Of a stretch of 64,000 nt of DNA, positions 34,480 through 42,847 are shown in pieces (the stretch's first letter is position 1; each line of letters opens with the position of its first letter). The translations under genes and the position numbers were made by a program. The notes beneath the pieces are model-generated. The model was not told the origin of the DNA, made no database searches, and saw only the letters and a program-made list of their open reading frames with translations. The DNA comes from Brachybacterium sp036311905. GTDB lineage: Bacteria > Actinomycetota > Actinomycetes > Actinomycetales > Dermabacteraceae. Location: contig NZ_JAZDCH010000010.1 of the NCBI RefSeq assembly GCF_036311905.1, forward strand, positions 124,001-188,000, read 5' to 3'.

Positions 34480-35627
34480 CGCCGTGCCTCCTCACGCAGC
34501 CGCGACACCAGCTCGCGGGCGGTGCGGTCGGCGCCGCCCCGTCGCACATCGAGGAGCGGAACGTCCCCCCGCGGCCCGTCGCGGAAAGTTCCGAGGAGGG
34601 GCAGGCCGAGGTCCGCGACGACCTCGCGGGCGCTCGGACCACGGTCCCGACGCACGACCGCACCGACCCGGCCCGCGGCCGGGGCCCAGTCCCGCAGCCG
34701 CCGTTCCGCAGCCCGGACCGCGCCCTCCCGCCCCGGCACCACCAGCACGAGGTGGTCCAGGAGATCCAGGGCGGGCCGGACCAGCGACGGGGCGAGGTCC
34801 ACGACGACGGTCCCCGCGAGCGGGGCGAGGGAGGAGAGCGCCCGGCGCAGGGCCTCCGCGCCGGGACCCCCGTCCTCCCCGGCCACGAGCAGACGGACGT
34901 CGTCCACGAGCGGCAGTCCCGTGCGCAGGGCCTCGCCGTCATCCGGTCCCAGCCGTGTCGCCTCCTGCCAGGTGATGCCTCTGATCGGGGGAGCCTCGAC
35001 GAGCAGGTCCAGACCGCCGCCGAGCGGATCCGCATCGATCAGCACCACCGGGCCGTCGGCACGTGCCGCGGCGGCCAGCCGCGCGGCGAGGCTCGAGGCC
35101 CCCGCACCGCCGCAGCCCCCGGCGACCCCGAGGAGGAGGGCGGAGCCGCGGGGCCGGGAGAGCTCGGCGAGATGGGCGAGCAGCGACTCCGAGTCCCGCG
35201 GGAGCCGCAGCACGGCCCGCGCCTGTCCCGCGAGGGCGACCCTCCAGACCTCCGGCGCGATCTCCTCGTCCCCGGTGAGGACGAGCAGCGGCGGGGCATC
35301 CCGCGCGAGCGGGGATCCGAGGGTGACGCCGGCCTCCGTGACCACCGCGCAGGCGGCGCCCACACCGGCGGCGCCCTCGCTCGCGGCGTCGGCGTCGACG
35401 AGCGCCAACCCCACGGCGGCGGTATGGTCCGCCAGCTGCTCGCGGAGACCCTCCGAGCGGCCTCTCCAGAGAACCGCGGAACCTCGCGTCGGCGGGCCGG
35501 CGACCCGCGGGAGCGGGCGCTCCGGGAATCGGGAGCGGCGGCGGCGCGAGGTGCCGTCCCCGAGGGGATCGGGCTCGGTCGGCACAGGGCGCAGATCCGT
35601 GGCGTCGGCGAGAGAAGTGCTGGTCAT
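34476..35627 (-). CDS. CpaE/TadZ-like (septum site-determining, Rv3660c-type) ATPase
   Basis: 383 aa. A divergent receiver-like N-terminal half is followed by a MinD/ParA-type domain with a degenerate P-loop (LGVAGGCGGAGASSLAARLA) and VVLIDADPLGGGLDLLVEA. TadZ/CpaE proteins place the pilus machinery at the pole; the M. tuberculosis relative Ssd affects septum formation. It is the first gene of the Tad operon. ATG 35627 is the first within the conserved part, though no strong ribosome site is seen. A GTG at 35678 in frame is possible. The upstream region holds a divergent candidate small RNA. Confidence 0.82.
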   Translation of the reverse strand: MTSTSLADATDLRPVPTEPDPLGDGTSRRRRSRFPERPLPRVAGPPTRGSAVLWRGRSEGLREQLADHTAAVGLALVDADAASEGAAGVGAACAVVTEAGVTLGSPLARDAPPLLVLTGDEEIAPEVWRVALAGQARAVLRLPRDSESLLAHLAELSRPRGSALLLGVAGGCGGAGASSLAARLAAAARADGPVVLIDADPLGGGLDLLVEAPPIRGITWQEATRLGPDDGEALRTGLPLVDDVRLLVAGEDGGPGAEALRRALSSLAPLAGTVVVDLAPSLVRPALDLLDHLVLVVPGREGAVRAAERRLRDWAPAAGRVGAVVRRDRGPSAREVVADLGLPLLGTFRDGPRGDVPLLDVRRGGADRTARELVSRLREEARR

Positions 35628-35725
35628 GCTGCCATCGTGGCGACACGAACGCGACCTGCGCGCCCCCGACGGGCCCACGGTGGATAAACCGCACCTGGGG
35701 AGGAACGGTCAGATACTCACCCCCG

Positions 35726-35754
35726 TTGCACACCCCGGAACCCGGGTGTACTGT
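35726..35754 (+). promoter_or_regulatory. promoter of the candidate small RNA
   Basis: TTGCAC (35726-35731), exactly 17 nt, then TACTGT (35749-35754): a good sigma-70-type promoter pointing away from the Tad operon. No protein gene lies within 330 bp downstream on this strand. Confidence 0.55.
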
Positions 35755-35760
35755 GATCTG

Positions 35761-35925
35761 GACAACGACGAATACCGGCATCGGAACCCACGTTCGACTG
35801 GTCCCCGCAATGGACCGGCTGTGAGGCGTCGACAGCGCCACCGCAGCCACACCCCGTGAACGCCTGATCCCGATGCAGATGGCTCGTCAGGAGCGGCGTC
35901 ACGATGATCGTGACGCCGCTCCTTC
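35761..35925 (+). ncRNA. candidate structured small RNA upstream of the Tad locus
   Basis: About 165 nt from the promoter at 35726-35754 to a terminator hairpin. Predicted helices nest cleanly: P1 GCATCGG (35778-35784) with CCGATGC (35870-35876); P2 CGTTC (35791-35795) with GAACG (35858-35862); P3 GGTCC/GGACC (35800-35804, 35812-35816); P4 GGCTG/CAGCC with inner GGCG/CGCC (35817-35848). No plausible protein is encoded; the longest frame from a GTG is about 23 codons. In M. tuberculosis, small RNA B11 (6C family) lies next to the homologous gene Rv3660c, as I recall; the C-rich loops that define 6C are not evident here, so identity is open. Confidence 0.45.
35889..35923 (+). terminator. long perfect hairpin ending the candidate small RNA
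   Basis: AGGAGCGGCGTCACGAT (35889-35905) is perfectly complementary to 35907-35923 around a single central G, followed by TTC. It could end the small RNA on the plus strand and the exodeoxyribonuclease III transcript on the minus strand. Confidence 0.6.
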
Positions 35926-36072
35926 ATGTCCGGGCCCTTGCAGGGGGCGGGCGTGCCCCCCCCTGCACCATTCGGCACAAGGGACGGTGTGTTCGAGGGC
36001 GTGTCCCCCCCCCCCCCCCCCCCCCCCCTCCGCCATGTCCGGGCCCGTGCAGGGAGCGGATGCGCCCCCTGC
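35926..36072. repeat. two REP-like hairpin repeats flanking the C tract
   Basis: Copies at 35926-35966 and 36035-36072 share ATGTCCGGGCCCKTGCAGGG, then a variable loop and a C-rich right arm ending CCCTGC. Each can fold as GCAGGG(G/A)GCG paired with its right arm. They lie between the candidate small RNA and the 3' end of the exodeoxyribonuclease III gene. Confidence 0.7.
36005..36028. repeat. 24-nt cytosine homopolymer
   Basis: An uninterrupted run of 24 C between the two REP-like copies. Such tracts slip during replication and are also a common sequencing or assembly weak point. It lies outside any gene I can support; nothing else is seen in the rest of 35967-36088. Confidence 0.9.
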
Positions 36073-36088
36073 CTCCCCCCGGCTCTTC

Positions 36089-36898
36089 TCAGATCTCCAG
36101 GTCCACCACGACCGGCGCGTGGTCCGAGGCGCCCTTGCCCTTGCGCTCCTCGCGGTCGATGAAGGTGCCCGTCACGGCCTGCTGCACGGCGGGGGAGCCG
36201 AGCACGAAGTCGATGCGCATGCCTTCCTTCTTCGGGAAGCGCAGCGCCTGGTAGTCCCAGTAGGTGTAGACGCCGGGGCCGGGATGCTCGGGCCGGACCA
36301 CATCGGCGAAGCCCTCGTCCACGACGGCTCGGAAAGCGGCCCGCTCCGGTTCGGTGACATGGGTCTTGCCCTCGAAGAAGCCCATGTCCCACACGTCGTC
36401 GTCCTGCGGGGCGACGTTGAAGTCGCCGACCAGCACGGCCCGCGCCGCGGGGTCCGCCGCGAGCTCGCGGGCGCCCTCCGCGCGCAGCGCCTCCAGCCAG
36501 CGCAGCTTGTAGCCGTAGTGGGGGTGGTCCAGCTCGCGCCCGTTGGGGACGTACAACGACCAGATCCGCAGGTCAGCGCCCTTCGGGCCGACGGTGCCGC
36601 CGAGCGCACGCGCCTCCACGACACCGGTTCCGTCCTCCGGCCAGGTGGGCACGGCCGGCAGCTCGGTCTGCACGTCCCGCAGGCCGACGCGCGAGATCAG
36701 CGCGACGCCGTTCCATTGGTTCAGGCCGTGGGCGGCGACCTCGTAGCCGGCCGCCTCGAGCGCGGCGAGGTCGAGCTGGGCGGGCTTGGCCTTGATCTCC
36801 TGCAGGGCCAGGACGTCCACCTGGTGGCGGTCCAGGAAGGCGAGGACGCGGTCCATCCGGGCCCGCAGGGAGTTGATGTTCCAGGTCGCGATGCGCAT
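36089..36898 (-). CDS. xthA: exodeoxyribonuclease III
   Basis: 269 aa AP endonuclease/3'-5' exonuclease of base-excision repair. Family motifs in order: RIATWNINSLRARMDRV, LALQEIKAK (catalytic Glu), WSLYVPNGRE, LVGDFNVAPQDDDVWD and the C-terminal SDHAPVVVDLE (catalytic Asp-His). TAGGAT lies 7 nt before the ATG, pointing to a leaderless mRNA. It is divergent from an SDR gene whose start has the same arrangement. Downstream come the repeats and C tract. Confidence 0.95.
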   Translation of the reverse strand: MRIATWNINSLRARMDRVLAFLDRHQVDVLALQEIKAKPAQLDLAALEAAGYEVAAHGLNQWNGVALISRVGLRDVQTELPAVPTWPEDGTGVVEARALGGTVGPKGADLRIWSLYVPNGRELDHPHYGYKLRWLEALRAEGARELAADPAARAVLVGDFNVAPQDDDVWDMGFFEGKTHVTEPERAAFRAVVDEGFADVVRPEHPGPGVYTYWDYQALRFPKKEGMRIDFVLGSPAVQQAVTGTFIDREERKGKGASDHAPVVVDLEI

Positions 36899-36964
36899 GG
36901 TGTCGATCCTACGGGGGAGCGCAGTCGCCAGCGGGAGGAGCCGAGCGCTCGTAGACTCTCCCTC

Positions 36965-37810
36965 ATGGCGCGCGCTCTCGTCACCGGATCCACCTCAGGC
37001 CTCGGCCTCGAGTTCGCCTGGCAGCTCGCGGGCACCGGGCACCACCTCGTGCTGGTCGCCCGGGACGAGAGCAGGCTGCGCACGATCGCCGAGCAGATCC
37101 GGGACGTGCATCCCGTGCAGGTCGAGGTGATCGCCGCGGACCTCGCCGACCGCGAGGATCTCGACCGCGTCGCGATCCGGCTCACCGATCCCGTGGAGCG
37201 CATCGACCTGCTCGTCAACAACGCCGGGTACGGACTGAGGGGCGGCTTCCTCGAGATCGGCGTCGAGGACCACGAGCGGCAGATGGACACCCTCATGCGC
37301 GCGGTGCTGGTGCTCTCCCATGCCGCCGCCCGGAGCATGGTCCAGCGGCGCAAGGGCGCGATCATCAACGTCAGCTCGCTCGCCGGCTACACCGCCGCCG
37401 GACCCTACGCGGCCTCGAAGGGCTGGGTCACGGTGTTCACCGAGTCCCTCGCCATGGAGCTCAAGGGCACGGGCGTGACCGCGACCGCGCTCCTGCCCGG
37501 TTTCGTGCAGACCGAGCTGCACGAGGGCGCCTCCCGCCGCCGGGACGGACTGCCCCGCGTCACCTGGCTGCGGGCCCCGTTCGTCGTCGAGCACGCCCTC
37601 AAGGACGCCGCGAAGGGCGTGGTGCTGTCCATCCCGTCGGTCGGCTATCGCACTGCCGGCGAGGTTTCCCGCGTCGCTCCCCGTTCGGTGATGCGGGCGC
37701 TGTCCTCCCCGTCCTGGTACGCCCGGATCACGGCGCGGGCCGTGGACCGCTCCCGCAAGCGGGCCTCCCGCCGGAACCTTCATGCGCACTGGCAGCGCGA
37801 CGAGGACTGA
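36965..37810 (+). CDS. short-chain dehydrogenase/reductase
   Basis: 281 aa. Classical SDR with TGSTSGLGLEFA (cofactor glycines), LVNNAGYG, catalytic Ser in INVSSLAGY and YAASK as the Tyr-Lys pair. A C-terminal extension of about 50 residues (APRSVMRALSSPSWYARITARAVDRSRKRASRR) is basic and typical of the DltE/DHRS7-like subgroup that sits next to pyrE in actinobacteria. TAGACT is 7 nt before the ATG, so probably leaderless. The substrate is unknown. Confidence 0.88.
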   Translation: MARALVTGSTSGLGLEFAWQLAGTGHHLVLVARDESRLRTIAEQIRDVHPVQVEVIAADLADREDLDRVAIRLTDPVERIDLLVNNAGYGLRGGFLEIGVEDHERQMDTLMRAVLVLSHAAARSMVQRRKGAIINVSSLAGYTAAGPYAASKGWVTVFTESLAMELKGTGVTATALLPGFVQTELHEGASRRRDGLPRVTWLRAPFVVEHALKDAAKGVVLSIPSVGYRTAGEVSRVAPRSVMRALSSPSWYARITARAVDRSRKRASRRNLHAHWQRDED

Positions 37811-37872
37811 TCCTGCCCGGGTGCCCCGGATGCGTCCCGGGTCGGGAGGGGCCGGTCCATTACGCTGACCGC

Positions 37873-38484
37873 ATGTCCGAGACCAGCGCCTCCGCCTCCG
37901 CCCGTTCGACCGTCGATCCCGCTCTCGCCGCCGACCGCGAGCGCCTGCGCGAGCTGATCCGCGACCTCGCCGTCGTGCGCGGGAAGGTCACGCTCTCCTC
38001 GGGCGTCGAGGCGGACCACTACGTCGACCTGCGGCGCATCACCCTCCACCACGAGGCCTCGCCGCTCGTCGGCCGGGTCATGCTGGACCTGCTGCGACGC
38101 GAGGGCCTGGTGCCCGGTGTCGAGGCCGTCGGCGGGCTGACCCTCGGCGCGGATCCGGTCGCGACCTCGATCCTGCACGCCTCCGCCGCCGACGCGGACT
38201 CGCCCGCGCTCGACGCCTTCGTGGTGCGCAAGGCGCAGAAGTCCCACGGCCTGCAGCGCCGCATCGAGGGACCCGAGGTCTCCGGCCGACGGGTGGTCGC
38301 TGTCGAGGACACCTCCACCACCGGCGGCAGCGTGCTGACCGCGTGCGAGGCGCTCACGGAGGCGGGGGCGGAGATCGCGGCGGTCGCCGTGATCGTGCAC
38401 CGCGCCGACGCCTCCCGCGAGGCCGTCGAGCAGGCCGGCTATCGCTACCTCGCCGCGTACGACATCTCCGAGCTCGAGATCTGA
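37873..38484 (+). CDS. pyrE: orotate phosphoribosyltransferase
   Basis: 203 aa; converts orotate and PRPP to OMP in pyrimidine synthesis. The PRPP loop is VVAVEDTSTTGGSVLTA at about residues 137-153, and KVTLSSGVEADHYVDLR and VEAVGGLTLGADPVA are family signatures. TACGCT lies exactly 6 nt before the ATG and no ribosome site is visible, so translation is likely leaderless. Adjacency to an SDR gene and to DedA, SpoU and fba genes repeats the order around M. tuberculosis Rv0363c-Rv0382c. Confidence 0.94.
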   Translation: MSETSASASARSTVDPALAADRERLRELIRDLAVVRGKVTLSSGVEADHYVDLRRITLHHEASPLVGRVMLDLLRREGLVPGVEAVGGLTLGADPVATSILHASAADADSPALDAFVVRKAQKSHGLQRRIEGPEVSGRRVVAVEDTSTTGGSVLTACEALTEAGAEIAAVAVIVHRADASREAVEQAGYRYLAAYDISELEI

Positions 38485-38533
38485 GCCGCCCGCACGGGCG
38501 GGGCGGAGCGGCGAGCCGGTCCCGCCATCGCGA

Positions 38534-39463
38534 TCAGACCTCGTCGACCGCGAAGGTGTCGCAGGCCTGGACGGTGCCCTCGGAGTAGCCGACGGTGAAC
38601 CAGTGCTGGCGCTGCTCGGAGGAGCCGTGGGTCCAGGACTCGGGGTTGACCTGGCCGCCGGCGACGTCGCCCTGGATGTGGTCGTCGCCCACGGCGCTCG
38701 CGGCGGACAGCGCCGAAGCGATGTCCTCGTCGGTGAGCGGGGCGAGCATCGGCTGGCCCTGGTCGTCGGTCGTGGCCGACGCGTGGTGGGCCCACACCCC
38801 CGCGTAGCAATCGGCCTGCAGCTCGAGCCGCACGGCGTCGGACTGCGGGCCGGTGCCGCTGCGGTCCGCGGACTGCATCGCCCCGGAGAGGTACTGGACG
38901 TGGTGCCCGTACTCATGGGCGACCACGTACATCTTCGCGAGCTGTCCGCCGTCGGCCCCGAACCGGGACGAGAGGGAGTCGAAGAAGTCGACGTCCACGT
39001 AGATCGTGGAGTCGGCGGGGCAGTAGAACGGGCCGACGTCGGCCGTCGCCGCGCCGCACCCCGTCTGCACCGACTGCGAGAAGACGATGCCCTGCGGCTC
39101 CACGAACTCCCAGCCCGCCTCGGGCGCGAGCTGCGCCCACAGCGAGTCGCCGGACTCGATCGTGGCCTGGACCAGGCACTCGTCGTCGGCGTTCGCATCC
39201 GCGCCGCTGGTGCACTGCTCGAGCACCCCGCCCTGGCCGCTCTGCCCCTGGGAGGTGCCGCCGCCCGCGACGAGGTCCATCACCTGGCCGGGGGAGAGGA
39301 TCCCGGTCATCATCAGCACGAGCAGCACCACGAGGATCACGCAGCCGCCGGCGCCGCCGATCTTCAGCCCGCCGCCGCCGGGCCGGAAGCCGCCGCCGGT
39401 GCCGCCCCCGCCGGAGCGCGCCACGTTGTCCGATCGGATCTCGGCGTTGGGATTGAAGCTCAT
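38534..39463 (-). CDS. neutral zinc metallopeptidase (YpfJ family)
   Basis: 309 aa. A Gly-rich, low-complexity cytoplasmic start (SGGGGTGGGFRPGGGG) precedes one membrane helix (GGCVILVVLLVLMMTGIL). The extracellular domain has the zinc motif HEYGH in YVVAHEYGHHVQ, a preceding PADSTIYVDVDFFDSL strand and a third-ligand candidate in RLELQADCYAGVW, all typical of the family. Physiological substrates are unknown. TACCCT lies 6 nt before the ATG. It is convergent with pyrE and divergent from the DedA gene. Confidence 0.9.
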   Translation of the reverse strand: MSFNPNAEIRSDNVARSGGGGTGGGFRPGGGGLKIGGAGGCVILVVLLVLMMTGILSPGQVMDLVAGGGTSQGQSGQGGVLEQCTSGADANADDECLVQATIESGDSLWAQLAPEAGWEFVEPQGIVFSQSVQTGCGAATADVGPFYCPADSTIYVDVDFFDSLSSRFGADGGQLAKMYVVAHEYGHHVQYLSGAMQSADRSGTGPQSDAVRLELQADCYAGVWAHHASATTDDQGQPMLAPLTDEDIASALSAASAVGDDHIQGDVAGGQVNPESWTHGSSEQRQHWFTVGYSEGTVQACDTFAVDEV

Positions 39464-39668
39464 GCGCACAGGGTAAGCCCAGGAACTCCTGCGACAGGGC
39501 GGAACGATCCAGGTGATCCGGGGGTGCCGTGAGGCGGTCGCGGGGACGATCCGTGAACATGCTGGGGAGCTTCCCCCGCGGTGAGGAATCGCCGGGGCGC
39601 GGATCCCTAGGATGGAGGGGCCGGTCCCCGGCGCCCCGACCCCGCCGACCGACCCCCGGGAGAACACC

Positions 39669-40346
39669 GTGAACATCGTCGACTGGGCGATCTCGACCAT
39701 GGACGCCCTCGGACCGATCGGCGTCTTCCTGCTGATCTTCCTCGAGAACGTCTTCCCGCCGATCCCCTCCGAGGTGATCCTGCCGCTCGCGGGCGTGGCC
39801 TCCGCCGGGCCGAGCCAGTCGTACTGGCTGATGCTGCTGGCCTCGATCGCCGGCTCCGTCGCCGGTGCCTGGCTGCTCTACGGGATCGGGCGCCTGCTGG
39901 GCCCCGAGCGGCTGCGGGTGATCTTCATCCGCCTCCCGCTCGTGCACGTCGAGGACTACGACAAGACCGTCGCCTTTATGGACCGCCACGGCTACAAGGC
40001 CATCTTCTTCGGCCGCTTCGTGCCCGGCATCCGCTCCCTGATCTCGATCCCCGCGGGCCTGTACGCGATGCCGCTGGGCAAGTTCACGCTGCTGACCGCG
40101 CTGGGCAGCGGGATCTGGAACACGATCTTCATGACCATCGGGTATTTCATGGGCTCGAACTGGACCGTGATCGAGCCCTACACCGACGTCTTCTCGAACG
40201 TCGTCTACGTGCTCATCGTGCTGGTCGCGGCCTGGTTCGGGATCAGGCTCCTGCTGCGCGAGCGGAAGCGCCGCGCGCTGGGTCTGCCCGATCCCGACGC
40301 CGACGAGCTCGCCGAGCTCGAGGAGGAGAAGGCCGAAGGGCGATGA
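39669..40346 (+). CDS. DedA/SNARE-associated membrane protein
   Basis: 225 aa from a GTG. DedA-family membrane protein; some members flip undecaprenyl phosphate or other lipids. Family signatures: LENVFPPIPSEVILPLAG near the N-terminus, the arginine-containing FGRFVPGIRSLISIPAGLYAMP, and G-rich helices. Four or five membrane segments, then a charged tail (RERKRRALG and an acidic ELAELEEEK end). The GTG start is chosen because the protein then begins at the conserved amphipathic helix. It overlaps the SpoU gene by 4 bp. A DedA gene stands next to fba in M. tuberculosis too. Confidence 0.87.
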   Translation: MNIVDWAISTMDALGPIGVFLLIFLENVFPPIPSEVILPLAGVASAGPSQSYWLMLLASIAGSVAGAWLLYGIGRLLGPERLRVIFIRLPLVHVEDYDKTVAFMDRHGYKAIFFGRFVPGIRSLISIPAGLYAMPLGKFTLLTALGSGIWNTIFMTIGYFMGSNWTVIEPYTDVFSNVVYVLIVLVAAWFGIRLLLRERKRRALGLPDPDADELAELEEEKAEGR

Positions 40347-40993
40347 CGGAGGCGTCCCCCGCGACGGAGGAGCCGCGCGAGGTCGGCGTCGGACCCCATC
40401 CCGAGCCCTGGCCCGAGGACCCGCGGCTGGACCCCGAGCTGCTCGAGAACGGCGATCGCCGCAATGTCGAGGACCGCTTCCGCTACTGGCGGCGCGACGC
40501 GATCGTCGCCGAGCTCGACACCCGCCGCCACGACCTCCACGTCGCGATCGAGAACCTCGAGCACGACGCGAACATCGGCTCCGTGGTGCGCACCGCCAAC
40601 GCCTTCGCCGTCGGCGCCTTCCACATCGTCGGCCGACGCCGCTGGAACCGGCGCGGCGCCATGGTCACCGACCGCTACCAGCACGAGATCCACCACGCCG
40701 ACGCCGACGGACTCATCGCCTGGGCGCGCGCGGAGGGGCGGCCGCTGGTCGCGATCGACCTCGTGCCCGGCGCGCTGCCGCTCGAGCGCACCCGACTGCC
40801 GCGGAACGCGGTGCTCGTGGTCGGCCAGGAGGGACCGGGCGTGAGCCCCGAGATCCTCGCCGCCGCCGACCTCGTCGTGGGCATCACCCAGTTCGGGTCG
40901 ACCCGCTCGATCAACGTCGCCGCCGCGGCCGCGATCGCGATGCACGCCTGGATCCTGCAGCACGCCGACATCCCCGAGGGGCCGCTGCGCTGA
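40343..40993 (+). CDS. TrmH/SpoU-family RNA methyltransferase
   Basis: 216 aa. SPOUT methylases add 2'-O-methyl groups to tRNA or rRNA. Motif 1 is HDANIGSVVRTANAFAV, motif 2 is LVVGQEGPGVSPEILAAAD and motif 3 SINVAAAAAIAMHAW, all in the C-terminal knotted domain. A short N-terminal part (residues 1-60) includes ENGDRRNVEDRFRYW. The ATG overlaps the DedA stop (ATGA). The target nucleotide is not deducible; TrmH of tRNA Gm18 and 23S rRNA enzymes share these motifs. Confidence 0.88.
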   Translation: MTEASPATEEPREVGVGPHPEPWPEDPRLDPELLENGDRRNVEDRFRYWRRDAIVAELDTRRHDLHVAIENLEHDANIGSVVRTANAFAVGAFHIVGRRRWNRRGAMVTDRYQHEIHHADADGLIAWARAEGRPLVAIDLVPGALPLERTRLPRNAVLVVGQEGPGVSPEILAAADLVVGITQFGSTRSINVAAAAAIAMHAWILQHADIPEGPLR

Positions 40994-41158
40994 GCCTGCC
41001 GGAGAGGACGCCGGCGCAGCACGACGGGCGACTGTCCATGCGGGACCTCGGCCCGGGAAGGGTCAGGCGCGCTGTGGAACAATGAGCCCGATCGGACGAC
41101 CCGCGCCCCCTGGCGCCCGGAGGTCGTCACGGACTCCCATCGACGAAGGAGAACCCCC

Positions 41159-42180
<1,022 letters not shown>

Positions 42181-42184
<4 letters not shown>

Positions 42185-42380
42185 TCGACGAGCTGTGAGC
42201 CCGCAGTCGTCGGCGAGGTACGAGTCGGCGGCGCAGGGCGAACGGCAGGAGATCAGGCAGTCGGACACGCCTGATCGACGAGCTGTGAGCCCGCAGTCGT
42301 CGGCGAGGTACGAGTCGGCGGCGCAGGGCGAACGGCAGGAGATCAGGCAGTCGGACACGCCTGATCGACGAGCTGTGAGC
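42181..42380 (+). repeat. 90-bp tandem repeat, 2.2 perfect copies, at the fba 3' end
   Basis: 42181-42270 and 42271-42360 are identical and 42361-42380 begins a third copy. Each unit starts CTGATCGACGAGCTGTGAGC and carries GATCAGG-N12-CCTGATC, a 7-bp hairpin that spans the unit junction (42251-42276 and 42341-42366). The fba stop TGA is within unit 1. A related single copy lies behind pstB (54411-54476). It contains a small open frame in each unit but no supportable gene. Confidence 0.95.
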
Positions 42381-42394
42381 TGAGCTCAGATCAG

Positions 42395-42427
42395 CGAGGC
42401 CCCCGGAGCGTTGCTCCGGGGGCCTCG
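42395..42427. terminator. strong bidirectional terminator between fba and DUF2516
   Basis: CGAGGCCCCCGGAGC pairs perfectly with GCTCCGGGGGCCTCG around a GTT loop, followed by TTGT on the plus strand. It serves fba and, in reverse, the DUF2516 gene. Confidence 0.85.
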
Positions 42428-42446
42428 TTGTATCCGTCGGCCGTGC

Positions 42447-42773
42447 TCACCAGCGGCGGCGCGGCCCCTGGGCGCGGCCCATGACGCGCCGCAGAGCGGG
42501 CAGCACGTCCGCGAGGAAGACCCCGGCGATGACGATGCCGATGAGCATGAACAGCATCGAGGCGCCGCCGTTGCCGATCGGGTAGGGCAGCGACAGGAAG
42601 CCGAGCAGCATCGCGACCCCGGTCAGCACGCACCAGAACACCTTCGAGCGCTTGCCTGCCGCGGTGTACGCGTCGGGGCGGAAGCGCAGGGCGTTCACGA
42701 AGGCCCACACCTCGACGGCGAGCAGGGCGAGGGCGAGCACGGCGAGGATCCACATCTGGATGAGGGCGATCAT
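42447..42773 (-). CDS. DUF2516 membrane protein
   Basis: 108 aa with three predicted membrane helices: MWILAVLALALLAVEVWAFV, FWCVLTGVAMLLGFLSL and FMLIGIVIAGVFLADVLP, then a basic tail (RRVMGRAQGPRRRW). The ADALRFRxDAYxAAGK-type loop (FVNALRFRPDAYTAAGKRSK) is the DUF2516 signature, an actinobacterial family of unknown function. It follows the FUSC gene by 74 bp on the same strand and ends at the shared terminator at 42395-42427. Confidence 0.85.
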   Translation of the reverse strand: MIALIQMWILAVLALALLAVEVWAFVNALRFRPDAYTAAGKRSKVFWCVLTGVAMLLGFLSLPYPIGNGGASMLFMLIGIVIAGVFLADVLPALRRVMGRAQGPRRRW

Positions 42774-42847
42774 CGCCTCAGGATACGGTCGCGTGCTGAA
42801 GGTCCTTCGAGGACGGACCGCCTCGGGTCCGGGTGGGGAGGGACGCC

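Noticed and set aside
35709..36392. Minus-strand frame across the C tract and part of the exodeoxyribonuclease gene
   Set aside because: It is out of frame with the intact nuclease gene, contains a poly-Gly run from the homopolymer and shows no family similarity.
42195..42383. 62-codon frame running through the 90-bp tandem repeat
   Set aside because: It exists only because the repeat unit is a multiple of three. No start signal, no family, and the reverse strand is equally open.
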